From NCBI GenBank assembly GCA_900548875.1, contig URMA01000073.1, forward strand, positions 1 through 15,058: a DNA stretch of 15,058 bases, in the 5' to 3' direction. The position numbers were made by a program, and so were the translations under genes. Below the pieces are notes generated by a model. It saw only the letters and a list, made by a program, of their open reading frames with translations, did no database searches and was not told the DNA's origin. Of this stretch, positions 1-7,192 are shown in pieces (within the stretch, counting starts at the first letter, position 1; the number at the start of each line of letters is the position of its first letter). This DNA comes from an uncultured Porphyromonadaceae bacterium. GTDB taxonomy: Bacteria > Bacteroidota > Bacteroidia > Bacteroidales > Muribaculaceae.

Positions 1-2079
1 CCCGCCGCGAGCATCGGAAACAAGTCGGCCGATGTCAAGTTTGTCACTGATTCGTCGTTGTCGTCCGAGGCTTATACGCTGAAGGTGACCGCCGACGGAA
101 TAACCGTGAAGGCAGCCGACAATTCGGGCTTCTTTTATGCGCTCCAGACATTGCGCCAGCTGCTTCCTGCTACTATCGACGGCAAGACGGCCACCGACGA
201 GCCGATGAAAGTGCCCGTGATGGAAATTACCGACAGTCCTCGTTTCGGCTATCGTGGCGTGATGGTTGATGTGTCGCGCTATTTCCTTCCGAAAGCCGAT
301 TTGCTGAAGGTGATTGATGTGGCTGGCATGTTGAAGCTGAACAAGCTGCACTTGCATCTCGTCGACGACAACGGTTGGCGTATTGAAATTGAAAAATACC
401 CGTTGCTTACCCAAGTGGGAGCATGGCGCGTGAAACGTGACGTGCCGTTCCCTGACCGTCTTAACCAGCAGAAAGGTGAGCTGACTCCCGAGGGCGGCTA
501 TTATACGAAAGACGACATTCGCGAGATTGTTGCTTATGCCGCCGACCGCCAGATGGAGGTGATTCCTGAAATTGAAATGCCGGCTCATACCAACTCCTCG
601 TTGGCTGCCTATCCGGAACTTGCCTGCCCGGTAGTTGATACTCCCATAACGGTTATTCCCGGAATGGGCGGTAAGAACAGCCGCATTGTCTATTGTGCCG
701 GAAACGACAGCGTTTTCAGTTTCTTGGAAGACGTCATTGATGAAGTCATCGAACTTTTCCCCTCGAAATATATTCATCTCGGAGGCGATGAGGCTTCGAA
801 ATATTATTGGGAAAAATGCCCGAAATGTCAGGCCCGCATGAAGGCTGAAGGCATCGAACATGTAGAAGAACTTCAGAGCTACTTCATGCGCCGCATGAGC
901 AAGTACGTGCAGAGCAAGGGGAAAGAAGTGATAGGTTGGGACGAGTTGACCAACAGCACACTCCCCGACGATGTCATCATCTTCGGATGGCAGGGTTTGG
1001 GCAATGCTGCCCTGAAGGCTGCCAAGCAAGGCCACCGCTTTGTAATGACGCCCGCCCGCGTGCTTTATCTGATACGTTATCAGGGACCGCAATGGTTTGA
1101 ACCGCTTACTTATTTCGGCAACAATACGTTGTTGGATGTCTACAACTATGAGCCGGTACAAAGCGACTGGAAACCGGAATATGCCGATTTGCTGATGGGT
1201 GTGCAGGGTTCGTTATGGACGGAATTCTGCAATTCTCCGCAGGATGTGAATTATTTGCTGTATCCGCGTCTGATGGCATTGGCCGATTTGGTTTGGACAC
1301 CAAAGGGCACGAAGAATTGGCAGGGCTTCCTCAATAGAATTGACAGTTTGTTGCCGCATTTGGATGCTATGGGTGTCAACTATGCGCGTTCGATGTTCAA
1401 TATCGACCATAAGGTAACGCCCGACAATGGCAAGCTTTCCGTTGACTTGTCCTGCATCCGTCCTGATGTGGAGATACGTTATACCACCGACGGGTCGGAA
1501 CCGGCTGCGGATTCCAAACTCTATAAGTCGCCTTTGACGGTGAAGCATGATTGCGTGGTGAAGGCGGCAACCTTCTCCCTTGGCGAGCAAAAGGGACAGA
1601 CACTGAGCCTTGACCTTAAATTCAACAAGGCAACCGGCAAGAAAGTCATTGCTAAAAACGACAAGACGTATGCCCTTACCAACGGCTTGCGCGGCAGTAA
1701 CCGCCATTCGGATTTTGAATGGGCTGGCTGGTATGCCCAGAATGCTACATTTACGGTTGATTTGGGCAAACGCATGGATGTTTCGTCGGTTACGTTGGGC
1801 AACATTACCAATTCGGCCATGGGAGTTCATCAGCCGACGCTTGTGCGGCTTTCCGTGTCGGACGACAACAAGACATTCCGTACGGTGAAAGAACTGACAA
1901 TTCCTGCGGAAGAAGTGTTCCGCCATCGTTGGGCTATTGAGGACATGGTGTTCGACGGATTTAAAACCAAGGCGCGCTATTTGAAGATTGACGCGACAAA
2001 TCCGGGCAAATGTCCTGCCGGCGATATCCGCGACGGACAGGATGTGTGGATGTATTTTGACGAAATCATCGTGAAATAA
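1..2079 (+). CDS. Beta-N-acetylhexosaminidase, GH20, 5'-truncated
   Basis: This enzyme should release terminal beta-linked GlcNAc/GalNAc by substrate-assisted catalysis. The frame is open from base 1 with no start, so the signal peptide and the beginning of the N-terminal GH20b domain lie upstream; 692 codons are visible, and the ATG at base 58 is internal. Counting from base 1, the end of GH20b is about residues 1-75 and the (beta/alpha)8 catalytic domain about 80-435. The catalytic pair is D263-E264 in HLGGDEASKYYW; other family motifs are HLHLVDDNGWR and EIEMPAHT. A chitobiase C-terminal-like domain (IRYTTDGSEP) is about 478-530, and an F5/8 type C (CBM32-like) domain about 550-692. It is followed after 100 nt by beta-galactosidase, fucosidase and a second GH2 gene, which fits stepwise trimming of Lewis-type or mucin glycans. 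Family assignment is firm; the natural substrate is inferred. Confidence 0.95.
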   Translation, partial: PAASIGNKSADVKFVTDSSLSSEAYTLKVTADGITVKAADNSGFFYALQTLRQLLPATIDGKTATDEPMKVPVMEITDSPRFGYRGVMVDVSRYFLPKADLLKVIDVAGMLKLNKLHLHLVDDNGWRIEIEKYPLLTQVGAWRVKRDVPFPDRLNQQKGELTPEGGYYTKDDIREIVAYAADRQMEVIPEIEMPAHTNSSLAAYPELACPVVDTPITVIPGMGGKNSRIVYCAGNDSVFSFLEDVIDEVIELFPSKYIHLGGDEASKYYWEKCPKCQARMKAEGIEHVEELQSYFMRRMSKYVQSKGKEVIGWDELTNSTLPDDVIIFGWQGLGNAALKAAKQGHRFVMTPARVLYLIRYQGPQWFEPLTYFGNNTLLDVYNYEPVQSDWKPEYADLLMGVQGSLWTEFCNSPQDVNYLLYPRLMALADLVWTPKGTKNWQGFLNRIDSLLPHLDAMGVNYARSMFNIDHKVTPDNGKLSVDLSCIRPDVEIRYTTDGSEPAADSKLYKSPLTVKHDCVVKAATFSLGEQKGQTLSLDLKFNKATGKKVIAKNDKTYALTNGLRGSNRHSDFEWAGWYAQNATFTVDLGKRMDVSSVTLGNITNSAMGVHQPTLVRLSVSDDNKTFRTVKELTIPAEEVFRHRWAIEDMVFDGFKTKARYLKIDATNPGKCPAGDIRDGQDVWMYFDEIIVK

Positions 2080-2086
2080 AGTATGT

Positions 2087-2128
2087 CAGCAGCTCTTGCC
2101 GTTGTGTGTAATGCGGTAGGGGCTGCTG
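2087..2128 (+). terminator. Strong intercistronic stem-loop (possible weak terminator)
   Basis: The left arm CAGCAGCTCTTGCCG (2087-2101) pairs across all 15 positions with CGGTAGGGGCTGCTG (2114-2128), using 12 Watson-Crick and 3 G-U pairs and a 12-nt loop. It starts 7 nt after the GH20 stop. The following TTGTCTGTT is a poor U-tract, so it may be a partial terminator or an mRNA-processing/stability hairpin that separates GH20 expression from the three downstream genes. The structure is seen directly; the role is inferred. Confidence 0.6.
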
Positions 2129-2179
2129 TTGTCTGTTGAAACATGTAAACAATACTACGAAAATCATTTTTTAACCGAT

Positions 2180-5100
2180 ATGAAGAAACAATTGAAATAC
2201 TTGTGTGGACTGCTGATTTTTGCTGCCGGCAGTATGCAGGCGGCCGACAAGCAACCCGAATGGCAGAGCCAATATGCTTTCGGCTTGAATAAGATTGCGC
2301 CCCATTCCTATGTGTGGCCGTATCAATCCGGCGACTATAAGTCGATTCAGGAACAGGACTATGAATCTTCTCCCTATTTCTTGAATTTGAACGGAAAATG
2401 GAAATTCAATTGGGTGAAGAATCCCGACAATCGTCCGAAGGATTTCTATCGTCCGGATTTCTATGTAGGCAACTGGAACGATATTCAAGTGCCGGGCAAC
2501 TGGGAATTGCAGGGCTACGGCACGCCGATTTATGTGAACGAGTCGTATGAATTCGACGACAAGATGTTCGATTTCAAGAAAAATCCTCCCTATGTACCGT
2601 ACAAGGACAATGAAGTGGGTTCATACCGCCGCACTTTTGAAGTGCCGGAATCGTGGGACGGACGTCGCATCGTGCTTTGTCTGGAAGGCGTGATATCTTT
2701 CTACTATGTTTGGCTGAACGGCGAGTTGCTGGGCTATAATCAGGATTCAAAGACTCCGGCCGAATGGGATATTACCGACAAGGTGAAGAAGGGCGAAAAC
2801 GTGCTCGCGCTGGAAGTGTACCGCTGGAGTTCGGGTGCTTATCTCGAATGTCAGGACATGTGGCGTTTGAGCGGTATTGAACGTGATGTGTATCTGTACA
2901 GCACTCCGAAGCAATATATTGCCGACTTCAAGGTTGTGTCTCCGCTCGACAAGGAATACAAGGACGGCGAACTGACGCTTGACGTGGAAGTTGGTGGCAA
3001 AGCCGACGGCCTTACTGCCAATTATGAATTGCTTGACGACAATAACAAGGTGGTGGCTAAGGGAACGAAAGCTGTAGCCGCCGACGGTAGCGTGAAGTTT
3101 GAAAAGACGATTGCCGGTGTGAAGCCGTGGAGTGCCGAACATCCGAACCTCTATACGCTGATGCTGACACTTGCCGACAAAAGCGGAAAGGCGTTGCATA
3201 CGACCGGCTGCATGGTAGGTTTCAAGACCTCGGAAATCAAGAACGGCCAACTCTGCATCAACGGCAAGCCGATTCTGGTGAAAGGTGCCAACCGTCACGA
3301 AATGTCGCAAAAGGGCCGTACGGTCAGCGACGAACTGATGCTTCTCGACATCAAGCTGATGAAGCAGAACAACATCAACACTGTGCGCTGTGCCCACTAT
3401 CCGAATGACTCCCACTGGTATTATCTGTGCGACAAATACGGTTTGTATGTGATCGACGAAGCCAACATAGAGTCCCACGGTATGGGCTACGGTCCGGCTA
3501 CTTTGGCAAAGGACACAACCTGGCTGCCTGCTCACATGGACCGCACAAAGCGTATGTACGAACGTTCGAAAAACAATCCTTCCGTAACTATCTACTCGTT
3601 GGGCAACGAAGCCGGCAACGGTGTGAACTTCGAGGAAACTTATAAATGGTTGAAATCGGTGGAAACCAACCGTCCGGTGCAGTACGAACGTGCCGAACAG
3701 AATTTCAACACCGACATCTACTGCCGCATGTATCGCAGCATTGATGAAATCAAAGCTTATCTGGCACAGCCTGACATCTACCGTCCGTTTATCCTTTGCG
3801 AATATGCCCATGCTATGGGTAACAGCGAAGGCGGCTTGCAGGATTACTGGAATGTATTCGAATCAGAGCCGATGGCACAGGGCGGATGTATTTGGGACTG
3901 GGTTGACCAGTCGTTTCTCCGCATTGATGAAAACGGTAAATGGTATTGGAGCTATGGCGGCGATTTCGGTCCGGAAGGCATTCCGTCGTTTGGCAGTTTC
4001 TGCTGCAACGGTCTTGTAAATGCTGCCCGCCAGCCGCATCCGCACCTCTACGAAGTGAAACGCGTTTATCAGAACATCAAGTCGAAACTTGTCGATGCAC
4101 GCAATTTGAAAGTAACTGTCAAGAATTGGTTCGTGTTCACTGATTTGAAGGACTATACGTTGCATTGGAACGTGACTGCCGACAACGGTACGGTGCTTGC
4201 TCAGGGCGAAAAGGTGGTAGCCTGCGCTCCGCAGCAGACTGTCGATGTGGAACTGGGCAAAGTGAATTTGCCGAAAAATATCCGCGAAGCCTATCTGAAC
4301 CTCAGCTGGACGCCGAACAACGCCACAGAATTTGTGGCTGTTGACCACGAAGTGGCTTACGACCAGTTCGTGTTGCCGGCAAATGCCAAATGGGAAGAAA
4401 AAGTGACGTTGCCTTCCGGCTCTCGCCTGAATGTCGATGACTTTACGATTTCCAACGACAAGGTGTCGCTTTCGTTCTCTAAGGAAACAGGTGCGTTGAC
4501 ATCCTATATGTACAACGGCGTTGAAATGCTGTCGGCTCCGATGACATTGTCGCTCTATCGTCCGGCTACGGAAAACGACAAGAAGGACAAGAATGGCTGG
4601 AAACTTTGGACAAAGGCCGGTTTGGACAACTATACGCAAGAAGTGGTGAAGGCACAGCTTACGCCGAAGGGATTTGAAACGAAAGTGGAACTTGTCAACG
4701 CCAAACAGCAGACAATCGGAACGGCCGAGTTCTTCTATAAAGTGGCGAAGAACGGCGTGCTTACCGTTGAAACAGAATTTACCGCCGACACGGCAGTCGT
4801 GAAATCGTTGCCGCGTGTAGGTCTGACATTCCGTATGCCGAACGACGCTTGCCGTAAGGTCAGCTATCTTGGCCGCGGTGATATGGAAAACTATGTGGAC
4901 CGTGCTGCCGGCAGAATCGGTATCTACGAAACGTGTCCGGAAGAAATGTTCCATTGCTACGTGGTTCCGCAAACCACGGGTAACCGCATCGACGTGCGTT
5001 GGGCTTCGTTGTGCAGTGAGGAAGGTAACGGATTGAAGGTAATTTCCGGCAAGCCGTTCCAATTCAGTGCAACTCCTTACTCTGATGCCAATATCGACGC

Positions 5101-5272
5101 CGCTACTCATATCAATGAACTGGTAGACGACGGTTCGGTAACGGTTCACGTGGATGCTGAACAGACGGGCGTAGGTACGGCTACCTGCGGTCCGGGCGTA
5201 TTGCCGAAATATTGGTTGCCGATCGACAAGACTTACAAATTTGAATTTACGTTTATTCCGGTTGTAAAATAA
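2180..5272 (+). CDS. Beta-galactosidase, GH2, LacZ-type, exported
   Basis: This enzyme should hydrolyse terminal beta-D-galactosides by a retaining mechanism. The chosen ATG at 2180 gives 1030 aa beginning with a type I signal peptide (MKKQLKYLCGLLIFAAG, likely cut near SMQA/A). A longer in-frame TTG at 2129 would place 17 non-signal residues before it and lies on the edge of the preceding hairpin. Domains follow E. coli LacZ (1024 aa): jelly-roll sugar-binding domain about 50-225, Ig-like about 227-335, TIM barrel about 345-625, domain 4 (DUF4981-like) about 645-735, and Bgal small-chain domain about 750-1028. Acid/base is E477 in SLGNEAGNG and the nucleophile E541 in CEYAHAMGNS; RCAHYPND and DEANIESHGM are also LacZ signatures. 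There is no lipobox, so a periplasmic location is expected. The fucosidase gene begins 2 nt after its stop. Linkage preference cannot be read from sequence. Confidence 0.95.
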   Translation: MKKQLKYLCGLLIFAAGSMQAADKQPEWQSQYAFGLNKIAPHSYVWPYQSGDYKSIQEQDYESSPYFLNLNGKWKFNWVKNPDNRPKDFYRPDFYVGNWNDIQVPGNWELQGYGTPIYVNESYEFDDKMFDFKKNPPYVPYKDNEVGSYRRTFEVPESWDGRRIVLCLEGVISFYYVWLNGELLGYNQDSKTPAEWDITDKVKKGENVLALEVYRWSSGAYLECQDMWRLSGIERDVYLYSTPKQYIADFKVVSPLDKEYKDGELTLDVEVGGKADGLTANYELLDDNNKVVAKGTKAVAADGSVKFEKTIAGVKPWSAEHPNLYTLMLTLADKSGKALHTTGCMVGFKTSEIKNGQLCINGKPILVKGANRHEMSQKGRTVSDELMLLDIKLMKQNNINTVRCAHYPNDSHWYYLCDKYGLYVIDEANIESHGMGYGPATLAKDTTWLPAHMDRTKRMYERSKNNPSVTIYSLGNEAGNGVNFEETYKWLKSVETNRPVQYERAEQNFNTDIYCRMYRSIDEIKAYLAQPDIYRPFILCEYAHAMGNSEGGLQDYWNVFESEPMAQGGCIWDWVDQSFLRIDENGKWYWSYGGDFGPEGIPSFGSFCCNGLVNAARQPHPHLYEVKRVYQNIKSKLVDARNLKVTVKNWFVFTDLKDYTLHWNVTADNGTVLAQGEKVVACAPQQTVDVELGKVNLPKNIREAYLNLSWTPNNATEFVAVDHEVAYDQFVLPANAKWEEKVTLPSGSRLNVDDFTISNDKVSLSFSKETGALTSYMYNGVEMLSAPMTLSLYRPATENDKKDKNGWKLWTKAGLDNYTQEVVKAQLTPKGFETKVELVNAKQQTIGTAEFFYKVAKNGVLTVETEFTADTAVVKSLPRVGLTFRMPNDACRKVSYLGRGDMENYVDRAAGRIGIYETCPEEMFHCYVVPQTTGNRIDVRWASLCSEEGNGLKVISGKPFQFSATPYSDANIDAATHINELVDDGSVTVHVDAEQTGVGTATCGPGVLPKYWLPIDKTYKFEFTFIPVVK

Positions 5273-5274
5273 GA

Positions 5275-7176
5275 ATGAAGCGTATGAGCATAAAATCAAT
5301 ATTGCTTTCGCTGGTCACCGTCTGCAGCCTTTCGGCTGCGGCCGGTGACGGCTATTATGTAAAGCATGTGGCTTTCCCCGAGAATGCGACGCTTGACGAA
5401 AAGGTGGAGATGGCATCCCGTCTGGTGCCTGATTCCACACAGTTGGCATGGCAGCAGTTGGAAATGACGGCATTTATCCATTTCGGTATCAATACGTTTA
5501 CAGGACGTGAGTGGGGCGAAGGAACAGAGTCGCCGGAATTGTTCAACCCTACGGAACTCGATGCCCGCCAGTGGGTAAAAGCGTTGAAGGACGGCGGTTT
5601 CCGCATGGTGATTCTTACAGCAAAGCACCACGACGGTTTCTGCCTCTGGCCTACAAAAACTACCCGCCATTCAGTGGCTTCGTCACCGTGGAAGAACGGG
5701 AAAGGCGATGTCGTGGCCGAATTGAAGCAGGCCTGCGACGAACTGGGCATGAAATTCGGTGTCTACCTTTCTCCGTGGGACAGAAATGCGGAATGCTACG
5801 GCGATTCGCCGCGCTACAACGACTTTTTTGTGGAACAGCTCACGGAACTGCTCTCCAACTATGGAGAAGTGCATGAAGTGTGGTTCGACGGTGCGTGCGG
5901 CGAAGGTCCTAACGGCAAGAAACAGGTTTACGACTGGAAACGCTACTACGATACGATTCACCGCCTGCAACCGAAGGCCGTTACGGCCATTATGGGCGAT
6001 GATGTCCGTTGGGTAGGCAATGAAAAGGGATTGGGCCGTGACACGGAATGGAGTGCAACAGCTCTTGTGCCGGGCGGTTATGAAAGGGCCGATGCCGAAA
6101 ACAAGCGGTTGGGACTTTTCCCGAAAGCCGCCGACCTCGGTAGTCGCGAGTTGCTTGCCAAAGCGAACGAACTTTTCTGGTATCCTTCAGAAGTGGACGT
6201 GTCGATTCGTCCGGGATGGTTCTACCACGAATACGAAGACAGCAAGGTCAAAACCTTGGCCCAGTTGGTCGACATCTACTATAATTCAGTCGGCCGCAAC
6301 TCAGTGCTGTTGTTGAATGTGCCGCCCGACAAGCGCGGTTTGATTCATGCCACGGACGTAGAACGCATGCGTCAGCTCAATGAATATCTGCAACGCAATT
6401 TTGCCAACAATCTGGTGAAAGACGGTTCGTGCGCACGTACGGTGGAGGCAGGCAAGTCGGTAATGTACGACTTCGCAAAGCCGGCCGACGTGAATACGGT
6501 AGTCGTTTGTGAAGACATTGCCAAGGGACAGCGTATCGAGGCGTTTGCCGTGAGCGTGCTATGTGACGGCAAATGGAAGGAAGTGGCAACGGGCACGACT
6601 GTCGGCTACAAGCGCATCGTGCGTTTCCCGACGGTGAAGGCTTCGGCCGTAAAGGTGGATTTCACCCAGGCAAGAGCCGATGTGAACGTGCGCGCCGTGG
6701 AGGCTTATTGCACCGAAGTGCTTGCCGACAAGGCGGCTGAAGAAGTGGTGAGCGATATTCCGACTGACAAGTGGACGGTGGTTTCGGTTACCGGCAAGGA
6801 TGTGAAGAACGCTCGTCTGGCTGTTGACGGCAAAAGGGAAACGCATTGGCGCAGCAAGGGCGGCAAGTTCCCGAAACAGGTGACAGTCGACTTGCAGCAG
6901 ACCGTGAAAATTGCCGGATTCCGCTATCTCCCGATTCAGGGCGACGATAAGGCAGGTACCGTCTACAACTATAAGTTCTATGTCAGCAACGACGGCAAGA
7001 ACTGGACGGAATGCAGTTGCAGCGGTGAATTCAGCAATATCATGCACAATCCGATTTTGCAGATTGTAGAGTTTGGCAAAACCTATGAAGCCCGATATTT
7101 CCGTTTTGAAGCGTTGTCGGAAATCGACAACCGTGATTTTGTGACGGTGGGTGAATTGGGCTTGATTGTCAAATAA
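5275..7176 (+). CDS. Alpha-L-fucosidase, GH29 (subfamily B, alpha-1,3/4 type)
   Basis: It should remove alpha-1,3/4-linked fucose from Lewis-type branches by a retaining mechanism. It encodes 633 aa with a signal peptide (MKRMSIKSILLSLVTVCSLS, cut near SAAA/G); the ATG at 5284 is an alternative start. The GH29 domain is about residues 35-385, with FIHFGINTF, AKHHDGFCLW and GVYLSPWDRN motifs. The nucleophile is D205 in EVWFDGA. The likely acid/base is E250 in RWVGNEKG, 45 residues later, the same spacing as the reported D172/E217 pair of the bifidobacterial 1,3/1,4-fucosidase Blon_2336, which is why I prefer subfamily B. An extra beta-sandwich is about 395-480 and an F5/8 type C (CBM32-like) domain about 505-633. 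The start lies 2 nt after the beta-galactosidase stop, suggesting translational coupling, and 16 nt separate it from the next GH2. Fucose removal would expose Gal for the flanking enzymes. Confidence 0.94.
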   Translation: MKRMSIKSILLSLVTVCSLSAAAGDGYYVKHVAFPENATLDEKVEMASRLVPDSTQLAWQQLEMTAFIHFGINTFTGREWGEGTESPELFNPTELDARQWVKALKDGGFRMVILTAKHHDGFCLWPTKTTRHSVASSPWKNGKGDVVAELKQACDELGMKFGVYLSPWDRNAECYGDSPRYNDFFVEQLTELLSNYGEVHEVWFDGACGEGPNGKKQVYDWKRYYDTIHRLQPKAVTAIMGDDVRWVGNEKGLGRDTEWSATALVPGGYERADAENKRLGLFPKAADLGSRELLAKANELFWYPSEVDVSIRPGWFYHEYEDSKVKTLAQLVDIYYNSVGRNSVLLLNVPPDKRGLIHATDVERMRQLNEYLQRNFANNLVKDGSCARTVEAGKSVMYDFAKPADVNTVVVCEDIAKGQRIEAFAVSVLCDGKWKEVATGTTVGYKRIVRFPTVKASAVKVDFTQARADVNVRAVEAYCTEVLADKAAEEVVSDIPTDKWTVVSVTGKDVKNARLAVDGKRETHWRSKGGKFPKQVTVDLQQTVKIAGFRYLPIQGDDKAGTVYNYKFYVSNDGKNWTECSCSGEFSNIMHNPILQIVEFGKTYEARYFRFEALSEIDNRDFVTVGELGLIVK

Positions 7177-7192
7177 TAAAAATTGATTGCGA

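Noticed and set aside
2129..2179. Extended TTG start of the beta-galactosidase
   Set aside because: It would put 17 polar residues before a normal signal peptide and start inside the hairpin's 3' edge; ATG 2180 is better.
3863..5299. Long antisense frame (478 codons) opposite the beta-galactosidase
   Set aside because: The + strand encodes an intact LacZ with all catalytic motifs; the minus frame is a codon-bias shadow with no signal peptide, domain or leader.
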